Of a DNA stretch of 64,000 nt, positions 17,310-25,877 are shown in pieces. Within the stretch, counting starts at the first letter, position 1; the number at the start of each line of letters is the position of its first letter. The stretch is from Natrinema sp046097095 (GTDB lineage: Archaea > Halobacteriota > Halobacteria > Halobacteriales > Natrialbaceae): the NCBI RefSeq assembly GCF_046097095.1, contig NZ_CP175698.1, positions 2,666,001 through 2,730,000 on the forward strand, given 5' to 3'. The position numbers were made by a program, and so were the translations under genes. A model generated the notes under the pieces. That model was given only the letters and a program-made list of their open reading frames with translations. It was not told the origin of the DNA and ran no database searches.

Positions 17310-17942
17310 ATGGCCGCTCACGGCCGGTCCACACTGCGGGACCTGTTCGACGAGTCGCCCACACCCCACATCGCCCATCCCCCGCGGACCCATCATCGTG
17401 ACTTCTACGTCGCTACCGACGGGTCCTTCCGGAACTCGGGCGGCGGGCTGGGGGCCGTCATCGAAACGCGCGACGGCACCCGCGTCGCACGTGTCGCGAC
17501 CGCGGACGCGCCGCCGGACAACAACGTCGCCGAATATCGGGCGCTGCATCTCGGCCTCGACGTGCTCGCCGCTCGAGCGCCGCGGGACGCCTCGGTCGGC
17601 GTGCTCATCGACCACGACGTACTCGCCAGTAACGTCAACAACGCGATCCTCGCGACCCAGCACCCGGACGGCAAATCGCCTCGGCCGGTTTCGATCCCGG
17701 CGGCGACGCGGTATCACTGGCGGGGCATTCAGGCCCGTCTCAGCGGCTTCGAGGAGGTCCGAGCCGCCCGTATCGACAGCGATCAAAATCCTGCACACCC
17801 GCTCGCGAACACTCCAGAGCGGTACCGCCACGTCAACCGCGAATCTGACCGCTGCGTTCTTCCGGAAACGCCCGAGCCGACCGCGGCCGAGTTCCCGCCG
17901 CCGTCCCGCGCCGATCGGAACGGCGGCCGCGCGTCCGACTGA
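17310..17942 (+). CDS. RNase HI-like protein with altered active site
   Basis: A 210-residue protein whose middle (about 30-168) is an RNase H fold: YVATDGSF (Asp37), NNVAEYRAL (Glu75), a strand with IDHD (Asp101/Asp103), and the final ARIDSDQNPAHPLAN. RNase HI normally has Asp in the last motif (NxxAD), but here it is His163. The enzyme could still cut RNA in RNA-DNA hybrids using His, or be a binding protein. The ATG at 17310 lies about 28 nt after a TATA-like AATTAAGTG, fitting a leaderless mRNA, and is preferred over a longer in-frame start at 17223. Confidence 0.7.
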   Translation: MAAHGRSTLRDLFDESPTPHIAHPPRTHHRDFYVATDGSFRNSGGGLGAVIETRDGTRVARVATADAPPDNNVAEYRALHLGLDVLAARAPRDASVGVLIDHDVLASNVNNAILATQHPDGKSPRPVSIPAATRYHWRGIQARLSGFEEVRAARIDSDQNPAHPLANTPERYRHVNRESDRCVLPETPEPTAAEFPPPSRADRNGGRASD

Positions 17943-18024
17943 TCGCCGACCGCCGACGTCGGTCGGAACGGCGGCCAGTCCGGAACCGCCATCGTTTTCT
18001 CGCCCCTCGAGAGAGTCGTCTCCG

Positions 18025-18483
18025 ATGAGCCTTCGCGTCGCGGTCGCCGCGCCGTTCATCCAGAACGGCACCCGCCGCCTCGAGGAAAACGAGTTCGTCG
18101 TCGCCCTCTCGCTCGATCGGGACTGGTTCTCCCCCGACCAGGCCAAGCGGCTGATCGACGTCGCGACCGGCGAGGGGTTGCTCGAGCGCGGCGACGACGG
18201 CCTCGCGGTCACGTTCGACCCCGGCGAGGTGACGGTCCCCGAATCGTTCGTCCCCGACGAGGACCTCCTCCGGGAGCGGTCGGCGTTCGAGCGCGTCCTC
18301 GACTCACTGGTCGCCGAGGGCATGGAGAAACACGAGGCCGTCGGCGCGATTAACGCACTTCAGGGAGAGCTCGGACTGACGATCGAGGCCGCCGCAGTCG
18401 TCTACGCCCGCCGCGAGGGGATCGGCGTCGAAGACCTCGCACCGACCGCCCGCGAGGCCGTTCTCGACACCGAAGACGGTTAA
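18025..18483 (+). CDS. DUF2240 family protein
   Basis: A 152-residue conserved euryarchaeal protein. It has a winged-helix-like N-terminal half (LEENEFVVALSLDRDWFSPDQAKRL pattern) and a helical C-terminal half ending in VYARREGI. The family is uncharacterised; the fold suggests nucleic-acid binding. The ATG at 18025 matches the usual MSLRVAVAAPF start of the family. The gene is followed 24 nt later by another conserved gene on the same strand, so they are probably co-transcribed. Confidence 0.75.
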   Translation: MSLRVAVAAPFIQNGTRRLEENEFVVALSLDRDWFSPDQAKRLIDVATGEGLLERGDDGLAVTFDPGEVTVPESFVPDEDLLRERSAFERVLDSLVAEGMEKHEAVGAINALQGELGLTIEAAAVVYARREGIGVEDLAPTAREAVLDTEDG

Positions 18484-18507
18484 TCCCCGGCGAACCGACC
18501 GACTCGC

Positions 18508-18900
18508 ATGGTCGAAGACCGGATCACCGACGGCCGACGGATCGCCGAACTCCTCTCGAGCGACCTCGACGGCCGCGAGGACGGGGACCTCACGCGCGTT
18601 GCCGTGACGAACGCCGATCGCGACGTCGAGCAGACGGCCGACGGCGCTCGCGCGTACGACGTCACTCGCGACGACGACCGGATCGCCCGAGCGTTCGTTC
18701 AGGAAGACCGCGCTCGCCTCGAGTTCGAGGCCGGCCAAGACGCGGCGGCCGAGGCGGCGGCCGAGGTCGACCTTAGGGTACGGCCCAAGGCGACGACGCC
18801 CCCGCGCACGCTCGTCTTCGTCGAGAGCGGTGCGGAAGTCAAGCGAGCGACTGACGTGGTACAGGCGGTGAGCCGGCGACTCGAGGACGGGAGCGCGTAG
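18508..18900 (+). CDS. Conserved haloarchaeal protein of unknown function
   Basis: A 130-residue acidic protein, alpha/beta in character, with a C-terminal pair of motifs (RVRPKATTPPRTLVFVESGAE split over about 89-108, then a helix RATDVVQAVSRRLED). No membrane segment or Cys cluster. It sits 24 nt after the DUF2240 gene and is probably in the same operon. I do not recognise a function. Confidence 0.6.
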   Translation: MVEDRITDGRRIAELLSSDLDGREDGDLTRVAVTNADRDVEQTADGARAYDVTRDDDRIARAFVQEDRARLEFEAGQDAAAEAAAEVDLRVRPKATTPPRTLVFVESGAEVKRATDVVQAVSRRLEDGSA

Positions 18901-19031
18901 CGCCCCACCACGCGCTCGCTTCCTCCTCGGACGGTCGGACCGTCAGTGCGACCGAGACGATCAGCAGCGCCATCGAGACCACGGAGTCGACACATCGTCA
19001 GGGTCCAGCGAGAGACGGAATCGGACATCGC

Positions 19032-19685
19032 TCACTCGAGGGTTGCGAGGACCTCGGGAACCGCGGTCGCGACCTCCTCCTGTGGGACGTGCGCGGCGGC
19101 GCGTGGATCGGGGTCGGACCCGTCCTCGAGCAGCACCTGAATCGCGGCCATCCCGGCCTCGGTCGCGCCGCGAACGTCGGCCTCGACCTCGTCGCCGACG
19201 TAGACCGTCTCGGTGGGGTCGACGCCTAGTTCCTCCGCGATCGCCTCGAACGCGCGGGGATCGGGCTTTCCGGCCTCGAGTTCACCGGTCACGACGACGG
19301 CGTCGAAGGCACCCTCCCAGCCCAGCGTCTCGAGTTTGTCCCGCTGGGCGCGGACGGGGCCGTTGGTGAGCAGGCCGACGCGGTACCTGCGGCGCAGGTC
19401 GGCGAGCATGGCCTCGACGCCGGGCAACGCCTCGAGGTCGTCGGCGATCCGCTCGCGGTAGGCCGTCGTGACGTCCGCCGGGTCGGCGTCGCTGTCCGCG
19501 AGCAGTTCGGCGAAAATGGGTTCGCGGGTCTCGGTGGTGAGGTTCCGGCGGTGGGCCGCGAGGTAGTCATCGCGCGACAGCGAGGGCGCGCCGGCGGTCG
19601 TCGTGGCTTCCTCGAGGATGGTCGCCCGGTCGCGTCGGGGAACGGCCAGCGTGTAATCGAGATCGAAGACGACCGCCCGTAGCAT
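19032..19685 (-). CDS. HAD-superfamily hydrolase
   Basis: A 217-residue hydrolase of the haloacid-dehalogenase superfamily. Motif I FDLDYTL (nucleophile Asp8, acid/base Asp10), motif II LLTNG, motif III Lys in GKPDP and motif IV VGDEVEAD are all there, with a helical cap between I and II. This set, with DxD in motif I, marks a phosphatase or phosphoglycolate-phosphatase-like enzyme rather than a dehalogenase. The substrate is unknown. The ATG at 19685 is preferred to the GTG three codons upstream. Confidence 0.85.
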   Translation of the reverse strand: MLRAVVFDLDYTLAVPRRDRATILEEATTTAGAPSLSRDDYLAAHRRNLTTETREPIFAELLADSDADPADVTTAYRERIADDLEALPGVEAMLADLRRRYRVGLLTNGPVRAQRDKLETLGWEGAFDAVVVTGELEAGKPDPRAFEAIAEELGVDPTETVYVGDEVEADVRGATEAGMAAIQVLLEDGSDPDPRAAAHVPQEEVATAVPEVLATLE

Positions 19686-19806
19686 AGGCGTCACCGGGGG
19701 CTCGAGCGGGTTGAAGCTATCCCTTCCGCATAGGGCGTTGCTGTCGCCAACGCTGGTTCAGACGGAGCGACGACCGATTCGCTTCTCGGTCGGCAAGCCG
19801 GCAGGG

Positions 19807-20508
19807 TCAGAACGCCTCGACGTGCGGCCGGAGATCGAGCTCGAGCGTCCACGCCGAGCGGTCCTGTTCGACGAGGTGCCAGTACGAGTCGGCGATGGCA
19901 TCTGGGTCGAGGAACTCGTCCTCGTCGCGGTCGGGCCGGGACTCGCGGACCGACGGCGTCTCGATCTGCCCGTCGATCACGACGTGAGCGACGTGGATTC
20001 CCTCGGGGCCGAGCTCTCTGGCCATGGACTCGGCCATCCCTCGAACCGCGAATTTGGCCGCGCTAAAGCCGATCGCGCCGCCGCGGCCGCGGACCGCCGA
20101 GGTCGCGCCGGTGAAGACGATCGTCCCGCCGTCGCCGGCGAGCATGTCGTCGACCGCCTCCTGCGAGCACAGCAGCGCGCCGTAGGCCGACGTGCGCCAC
20201 GCGCTCTCGAACGCCTCGGGCGAGATATCCCGCAAACCCGACCACGCGCCACCGCTCGCGTGGTTAACGAGGACATCGACGGGGCCGAACGCGTCGCGGA
20301 CCGCGTCGAACCCGGCCTCGACCTGCGCCGGATCGGTGATGTCGGTCGGGACGGCGACGGCGTCGTCGCCTAAGTCCGACGATAGCTCCTCGAGAAAGTC
20401 CGTCGAGCGGGCGAACAGCCCCACCTGACAGCCCTCCGCAACGAACGTTCGCGCAAGCGATGCACCGAGTCCGGGACCGACGCCGGCGATGACGGCTGTA
20501 TCTGCCAT
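19807..20508 (-). CDS. Short-chain dehydrogenase/reductase family protein, Tyr replaced by Phe
   Basis: A 233-residue Rossmann protein. The cofactor motif (VAGVGPGLGASLA pattern, about 7-19), NHAS (about 85-88) and the catalytic-Ser region FTGATS are clear. The usual YxxxK is FSAAK: the proton-donating Tyr is Phe while Lys remains. So it may be a poor oxidoreductase, a lyase, or a binding protein. The ATG at 20508 gives the normal family start MADTAVIAG. It lies 95 nt after dehI on the same strand and may be in the same transcript. Confidence 0.8.
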   Translation of the reverse strand: MADTAVIAGVGPGLGASLARTFVAEGCQVGLFARSTDFLEELSSDLGDDAVAVPTDITDPAQVEAGFDAVRDAFGPVDVLVNHASGGAWSGLRDISPEAFESAWRTSAYGALLCSQEAVDDMLAGDGGTIVFTGATSAVRGRGGAIGFSAAKFAVRGMAESMARELGPEGIHVAHVVIDGQIETPSVRESRPDRDEDEFLDPDAIADSYWHLVEQDRSAWTLELDLRPHVEAF

Positions 20509-20603
20509 AGGCCGACGACGACGGCCGGCCCCAAAACGCTGTCCGGGGAGCGACGGCCGATCGGCTCGAGCGCCGCCTCCTGCGTGCACCGGCCGGCGAC
20601 GCG

Positions 20604-21485
20604 TCAGAGCGACCGCTCGCCGCCGGCGTCGAGCGTCGCCGCGTACGTGACGATGGTCTGGAGGACTTTGCTGACTGCGCCCCGGTTGAACGCCCGAACG
20701 TAGTGCTGGATGTCGTCGATCGTCTCGTCGTCGAACCCCTGCTCTGCGAGATCGTTCGGCGAGAGCCGCGGCGTATACGGGAGTTCCTCGAGGTGGCCAT
20801 CTACGACCGCGTCGGCGTCGCGACAGCCGCGTTCGAACGCCTCGCTCTCGAGGATCGGCTCGAGGTCGGTCCACGCCGGCTCGAGGTACCCCGGCCACTG
20901 TGCGAGACAGCGGTAGATGCTCGGCAGTCCCTCCTCGAGGCCGTGGAACGCGCGAATCTCGTCGACGGTCTCGGAGAGGTCGCCGGGGACATCGCCGGCC
21001 TCGAGCATCGTCACGGACTGCCCGCGATCGCGGTCGAGCCATGGCGGAAGTGGTGCCGTCGACGGCGCGCCCTCCGGGTTGGCGTCCGGGAGATCGCCGT
21101 GCATCGCTCGGTCGCAGACCGCGAACGTGAGCGCCAACCGCGGTGCAACGACGTCGAAGGTCGCAAGCTGGCCGCGGAGTTCGCGCCACTCGGCCGGCCG
21201 GAGGGCGGTGTCGGCGCGCCGGTAGCGCGGGAGGTCGGCCGGCCCGTCTTCGATCGCCGAGAGCACGGTGTCTCGGTACGAGACGGCGTAGCGTCCGAAC
21301 GCACGAGTCTGGAAGAGGGGCTTGAGCTGGCCCCACAGATACCGCGTAAACGCGGGTTCGTTGGCCGTCAGTGATCGGAAGTACCAGTTGACGATCGGCG
21401 CGCGAAAGGTCGTCTTGATGTCCTCGTACATGCCGCGTTGCCAGTCCGTCGCGTCCTGCTCGTACAGCTGTTTGCTTCGGTCCAT
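20604..21485 (-). CDS. DehI-family halocarboxylic acid dehalogenase
   Basis: A 293-residue all-helical protein of the DehI family (group I 2-haloacid dehalogenases, which act on D- and L-2-haloacids by direct attack of water). The double-repeat layout is visible: YEDIKTTFRAPIVNWYFRSL (about 18-37) near the N-terminus and a similar IKxxxxLP pattern later (LPSIYRCLAQWPGYLEP). The ATG at 21485 gives MDRSKQLYEQ; a longer in-frame start adds an Arg-rich tail. A type II haloacid dehalogenase gene diverges from it 125 bp away. Haloarchaeal members are mostly untested, and some may act on natural organohalides of brines or on other acids. Confidence 0.8.
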   Translation of the reverse strand: MDRSKQLYEQDATDWQRGMYEDIKTTFRAPIVNWYFRSLTANEPAFTRYLWGQLKPLFQTRAFGRYAVSYRDTVLSAIEDGPADLPRYRRADTALRPAEWRELRGQLATFDVVAPRLALTFAVCDRAMHGDLPDANPEGAPSTAPLPPWLDRDRGQSVTMLEAGDVPGDLSETVDEIRAFHGLEEGLPSIYRCLAQWPGYLEPAWTDLEPILESEAFERGCRDADAVVDGHLEELPYTPRLSPNDLAEQGFDDETIDDIQHYVRAFNRGAVSKVLQTIVTYAATLDAGGERSL

Positions 21486-21610
21486 AGGGTTCACGTCTCT
21501 CGCGACCCACGTCAAGTCCGGGGCAGGGAGCATTTCGACCAGTCGTCGACTCGGCGTTCGGGCTCGGTGTCGGGCCAAGCTATTTCGAGGGCGGTCTGGG
21601 AGATTGACCT

Positions 21611-22300
21611 ATGTCGTTCGACCCCGATGCAGTCGAGACGATCGCGTTCGACTCGTACGGAACGCTCGTGGACGTCTCCGGCGTCGCCGACCCCCTCTCG
21701 GAGTACGTCGACGACCACGATCCGAAACTCGTCGCGAAGCTCTGGCGAGAGCGATCGTTGTCGTACGCGATGGTCGGCAACGCCATCGAGGAGTACGACT
21801 CCTTCTACGAGATGAACCGCCACGCGCTACAGTACGCCCTCGAGACGGCCGGCATCGACGTCGACGAGGACGAGCGCGAGGAAATTCTCGCAACGTACCA
21901 CGAACTACCGGTCTTCGACGATGTCCGTGACGGCATCGAGCGATTGCGCGATGCGGGCTACGACTGCTACATCGTCTCGAACGGCAGCGAGGACATGCTC
22001 GCGTCGCTGCTCGAGCACGCCGACCTCGGCGACCTGATCGAGGACACGGTCAGCGCCGATGAGATCGAGCAGTTCAAACCCCGACCCGAACTGTACCGCC
22101 ACGCCGCCGACCGGATCGGGACGCCGATCGAGGAGATTGCCTTCGTCGCGGGCGGCTGGTGGGACGTGCCCGGCGGGATCCACGCCGGAATGCAGGGCGT
22201 CTGGATCAACCGACAGAACACGCTCTGGGGACCGTACGAGACGGATCCCGATCTGACGATCGAGAGCTTCCACGACCTTGCGGACGAGCTCGAGGGCTGA
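21611..22300 (+). CDS. Haloacid dehalogenase, type II (HAD family), copy 1
   Basis: A 229-residue enzyme of the type II L-2-haloacid dehalogenase group. Motif I is AFDSYGTLVDV with nucleophile Asp14 and no second catalytic Asp, which is the mark of dehalogenases as against phosphatases. Also present are SNGSEDM (motif II), FKPRPELY (motif III Lys) and a C-terminal GGWWDVPGGIHAGMQGVWINR stretch that matches the Asn/Trp-Asp loop of the family. It is a paralogue of 25878-26561. It diverges from dehI, so the two may share a control region at 21486-21610. Confidence 0.85.
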   Translation: MSFDPDAVETIAFDSYGTLVDVSGVADPLSEYVDDHDPKLVAKLWRERSLSYAMVGNAIEEYDSFYEMNRHALQYALETAGIDVDEDEREEILATYHELPVFDDVRDGIERLRDAGYDCYIVSNGSEDMLASLLEHADLGDLIEDTVSADEIEQFKPRPELYRHAADRIGTPIEEIAFVAGGWWDVPGGIHAGMQGVWINRQNTLWGPYETDPDLTIESFHDLADELEG

Positions 22301-22405
22301 CGGGACTGTGAGGGGCTCCAATTTGTCGCCCTGACGGTCACACGTCGAGTACCGTCACTCTTCTCAAGACGGGCGCTTTTCCCGTTTGCGGCCGTGTAAC
22401 TGACT

Positions 22406-23497
22406 ATGACCCTCTTCGACGGCCGGGATGGCAAGCGCGTCGGCTGGGTCGTGCTCGGACTGGTTCTCGCGGCGTTGATCGGCTTCGCTCTCTTCCAGTA
22501 CATCGGGCCGCTTCTCTTCGCAGTTTTCCTGTACTACGCGACGCGGCCGCTGTACCGCTGGCTCGACGGCTTCATCGACCACCCGAACGTGACGACGACG
22601 ATCACGATACTGTTTATTATCATTCCGATGATGGCCGTCATCGTCTACGCGGCCGTCATCGCACTCAGAGAGCTCGATCAGTTTCTCGCCACGTACTCCC
22701 TCGGGGCGTTCCGGTCGATCCTCCAGCCGTACTTGCGGCTGGTTCGCCACAGAAACATCGACAGACTCGTCGACGCGATCACGTCTGGCTCCGGTGGCTC
22801 GATCGTGAGCGTGCTCCGCCAGAGCTTGCCGAGTCTCTTCGGACGGCTCCGGGCGATCCTTGCGGCCACCTTCTCGATCCTCGCCAAGTTCTTTCTCATG
22901 CTCACGTTCCTCTTTTACCTCCTACGTGACGATCAGAAGTTGCGTCGGTGGTTCTACGACAGCATCGACCGCGACGACGATATCGTCTCCTACCTCGAGA
23001 CGGTCGATAACGACCTCGAGACGGTCTTTCTCAGCAATCTGGCGGTTATCGTGGTCGCGGGCAGCACCGCCGCTGTCACGTACTACGGCCTCAATTTCCT
23101 CGCTTCGGGCGGCCCCATCGTCTGGACGCCGATTTTGCTCTCCTTGCTCATCGGGATCGGGACGCTGATACCGGTCTTCGGAATGAAGATCGTCTACGTC
23201 CCGTACGGCCTACTCCTCCTCGGGGTCGCGCTGACGACTCCGACGCCGCTCTGGCACCCGATCGCATTCTTCGCGCTGACGTTCGTCGTCGTCGACACCA
23301 TCCCGGACTTCTTCGCCAGAGCGTTCCTCTCGTCGCGCAGTGGCATCCATATGGGACTGGTCCTTCTCGGCTACTTCCTCGGCACGCTCGCCTTCGGCTG
23401 GTGGGGGCTGTTCCTCGGGCCGATCGTCGTCGTCTTCGCCATCCACTTCGCTCACCACGTCTTTCCCGATCTCACCGGTGATTTCTTGACGACGTAA
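22406..23497 (+). CDS. AI-2E family membrane transporter
   Basis: A 363-residue protein with the AI-2E/PerM layout: two close N-terminal membrane helices (about 13-45), a third near 61-82, a long polar middle section (about 90-160), then four or five helices. Relatives export small molecules or work as sodium/proton antiporters. It begins 105 nt after the haloacid dehalogenase gene on the same strand, so a role in moving the dehalogenation substrates or products is possible but not shown. Confidence 0.85.
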   Translation: MTLFDGRDGKRVGWVVLGLVLAALIGFALFQYIGPLLFAVFLYYATRPLYRWLDGFIDHPNVTTTITILFIIIPMMAVIVYAAVIALRELDQFLATYSLGAFRSILQPYLRLVRHRNIDRLVDAITSGSGGSIVSVLRQSLPSLFGRLRAILAATFSILAKFFLMLTFLFYLLRDDQKLRRWFYDSIDRDDDIVSYLETVDNDLETVFLSNLAVIVVAGSTAAVTYYGLNFLASGGPIVWTPILLSLLIGIGTLIPVFGMKIVYVPYGLLLLGVALTTPTPLWHPIAFFALTFVVVDTIPDFFARAFLSSRSGIHMGLVLLGYFLGTLAFGWWGLFLGPIVVVFAIHFAHHVFPDLTGDFLTT

Positions 23498-23556
23498 TGG
23501 GGCCGACGAGAGCACCGCGACGGCGTCCCCCAAATCTCCGAGCGCGTCCGAGCGAG

Positions 23557-24624
23557 TCAATCGTAGGTATGGTGCTCGACCGCTTGCTCGAGCAACGCGT
23601 CGGGAATCCCCGGCACCTCCTCGCTACGGACGAGGCCGGCCGGTTCGATCTCGTCGGCCTCACGCGGGAATTCCCGCAGCTCCCAGTGGATCGCGATGCC
23701 GGCCTTCGCGCCCTCGCCGAGTGCGACCGGAACCTGATTGTGGCCCGGCGTGAGGTCGCCGACCGCGTAGACGCCGTCGACGCTCGTCCGGCCGTGGTCA
23801 TCGACCGCGACCGTGCCGTCGTCGTTGACCGCACAGCCCAGATCGGTCGCCAGTCCGTTGTTGTACTCGCTGCCGTACATCGCGAACCCACCTTTGTACT
23901 CCCGCACCGATCCATCGCCGGACTCCGTCTGGCTCCCGGTGGGACGTGGCCCCACGTCGTCGGCGAACTCCAGAGCCTCGAGCCAGCCATCGTCGCCGTT
24001 CCGGACGCCCGTTACGTCCGCGTGAACGACGTCGATCGGGTGGTTCGCGAGCATCGTCTCGGTCTCGTCGCTCCACGTCGGCTCTGCGCCCCGCGTCAGC
24101 AGATCGACCTCGTCGGTGAAGTTCAGCATGATCGCGGCGACGGTGGCCGCACTGTCGCCGTGGCCCATCACGTAGACGGGCTCGTCGACGAACATGTAGG
24201 CATCACAATGCAGACAGTAGTGGAGGCCACGGCCGGTCCGCGGCAGCGGTGGCTCCGGGCGCGCGTCGTCGAACCCCGTCGCGAGAACGACGGCGTCCGC
24301 GACGAACTCCGCATCGGCCCCGCAGACGCGAAAGCGCCCGTCGTCCGTCTCGTCGACCGAGGAGACGAAGTCGCGAACGACGTCACAACCGTACGACTCG
24401 AGTTGCTCGCGTCCGGTCTCGAGGTACTCGTTGCCGCTGGTGTCTTCGGTGACGCCCAGCAGGTTGTGGACGTCTCGCATCATCGCCGCACGGCCGCCGC
24501 CGCGCCCGACGACGGCCGTCGAGTGGCCGAGTCGCGTGGCGTAGAGGCCGGCCGTCATCCCCGCCGGTCCGCCGCCGACCACAACGACCTCGTACGTCCG
24601 TCGCTCGATCGAGTCATCAGACAT
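23557..24624 (-). CDS. FAD-dependent pyridine nucleotide-disulfide oxidoreductase (thioredoxin-reductase-like)
   Basis: A 355-residue flavoprotein. It has the FAD site VVVGGGPAGMTAGL (about 13-26), a redox Cys pair CLHC (about 140-143), a second nucleotide site with VMGHGDSAA, and VYAVGDLTPG for FAD near the C-terminus. That is the order of a low-molecular-weight thioredoxin reductase. The ATG at 24624 is used; a longer in-frame start lacks family character. It diverges from the redoxin gene at 24778, a natural reductase/peroxidase pair. The last about 45 residues are an extension beyond the usual length. Confidence 0.88.
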   Translation of the reverse strand: MSDDSIERRTYEVVVVGGGPAGMTAGLYATRLGHSTAVVGRGGGRAAMMRDVHNLLGVTEDTSGNEYLETGREQLESYGCDVVRDFVSSVDETDDGRFRVCGADAEFVADAVVLATGFDDARPEPPLPRTGRGLHYCLHCDAYMFVDEPVYVMGHGDSAATVAAIMLNFTDEVDLLTRGAEPTWSDETETMLANHPIDVVHADVTGVRNGDDGWLEALEFADDVGPRPTGSQTESGDGSVREYKGGFAMYGSEYNNGLATDLGCAVNDDGTVAVDDHGRTSVDGVYAVGDLTPGHNQVPVALGEGAKAGIAIHWELREFPREADEIEPAGLVRSEEVPGIPDALLEQAVEHHTYD

Positions 24625-24777
24625 GGGGGCGTCCGTACACCGTGCAGTCCCAAAGTATCCGTGCGGGCGTGAGCAGCCACACGCAAACGCCGTCGCACTC
24701 GACGTGCGACGCGTCGACCAGCCCGTGCTTCCACTTTCAGCCCGCAGACCTACCCCGACCAGGGACCACATCAGGGT

Positions 24778-25260
24778 ATGGGACTCGAAGGCGAACAAGC
24801 GCCTGATTTCACGCTCCCGAGCACCGCCGGCGGTGAAGTATCGCTCTCGGACCGCCTCGAGGAGGGGCCGGCCGTCGTCATCATCAACCGCGGCCACTGG
24901 TGTAGCTTCTGTGCGGAACAGCTCCAGACGTTCAGCGAGGTCGCCTACGACCTCTGGTTCCACGACCGCGTCGATATCCTGCCGATCGTGACCGATTCGC
25001 TGCCGCGGGTCACCGAGATGCGCGACCGTTACGACCTCGACGTTCAACTACAGGCCGATCCCAACGGCGAGGTCGCAGACCAATACAGCGGTACCGAGGA
25101 GACGAGCCACGGCCTCACCGGTATCGCCGCCGTCTACGTACTCGACGAGGAGGGAATAGTCCGCTACGAACAGGTCGCGGACGATCCGGCCGACCGTACC
25201 TACGCGAACTGGATTCGGTACTACATTCGCAACGACTACGAGGACCCGTTCGGCGAGTAG
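24778..25260 (+). CDS. AhpC/TSA-type redoxin
   Basis: A 160-residue thioredoxin-fold protein. After the typical start APDFTLPS, the active site reads NRGHWCSFCAEQ, giving Cys42 and Cys45 as a CxxC pair rather than the single peroxidatic Cys of classical peroxiredoxins. It fits the atypical AhpC/BCP or TlpA-like redoxins, reducing peroxides or disulfides. The divergent flavoprotein at 23557-24624 could supply electrons. The start at 24778 is ATG, shortly after a weak TATA-like region. Confidence 0.85.
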   Translation: MGLEGEQAPDFTLPSTAGGEVSLSDRLEEGPAVVIINRGHWCSFCAEQLQTFSEVAYDLWFHDRVDILPIVTDSLPRVTEMRDRYDLDVQLQADPNGEVADQYSGTEETSHGLTGIAAVYVLDEEGIVRYEQVADDPADRTYANWIRYYIRNDYEDPFGE

Positions 25261-25304
25261 CCGTCGATCGCCGCGCCGAACGGCCGTTTTCGCGGCGGTT
25301 CACG

Positions 25305-25703
25305 TCAGTCAGCGCTGTCTTCGGCCTCGTGTTCCCCCCACGACGAGAGCACACGATCGTACTCGTGGAACTGCTCGCCACCGTGTTCGGTCACGACGGC
25401 GTACATGTTCTCGGTCGGAACGCCCCACCGGCCGTGCGCGACTTCGAACGCGTCTCGCACGAACGATCGCTGCCGATCGAACGACCGTCCCGCCCTAACG
25501 TCTGCGTTCAGCATCACTGCGTCCTCACCGGGCTCGAGTCGACCCAGCGAGAACGAGGCATTTTCGAGCGCGCGGACCGTGACCGCAACGTGACCCGTCC
25601 CCGTCGCCATCCGGTCGGCGTATACGTCCGTGATCTCGTCGGTGAACGCGTGTTTCGCCGCCGAATCGACTGCGGCCGTAGTTTCGAACTGAAGATGCGG
25701 CAC
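25305..25703 (-). CDS. Tautomerase-superfamily protein, cis-3-chloroacrylic acid dehalogenase-like
   Basis: I place the start at GTG 25703, because the next codon is Pro and this superfamily uses a free N-terminal Pro as catalyst. The product (131 residues after start removal) begins PHLQFETT. From memory of the cis-3-chloroacrylate dehalogenase sequence, Pro1, both catalytic arginines (here Arg69 and Arg72 in VRAGRS) and the catalytic Glu (Glu113 in HEYDR) line up with one residue of offset. Its His28 and Tyr103 appear here as Tyr27 and Val102. So it could be a dehalogenase, hydratase or tautomerase. It diverges from the second haloacid dehalogenase gene. Confidence 0.75.
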   Translation of the reverse strand: MPHLQFETTAAVDSAAKHAFTDEITDVYADRMATGTGHVAVTVRALENASFSLGRLEPGEDAVMLNADVRAGRSFDRQRSFVRDAFEVAHGRWGVPTENMYAVVTEHGGEQFHEYDRVLSSWGEHEAEDSAD

Positions 25704-25877
25704 GAGGTAACGTCGCACGGGCCTCGAGATACGTCTTCGGTGTCCGGGCACTCCCCGATAGGATGGCTCGCGACCGCCGCTCGATTAGTTTCACGGGGTC
25801 GGCTCCCCTTATTCTAATTGCGGTCGGCCGAGACCGCGCGCGGGAACTATTACGTCTCGTCGTGACACTCCCTCTGG

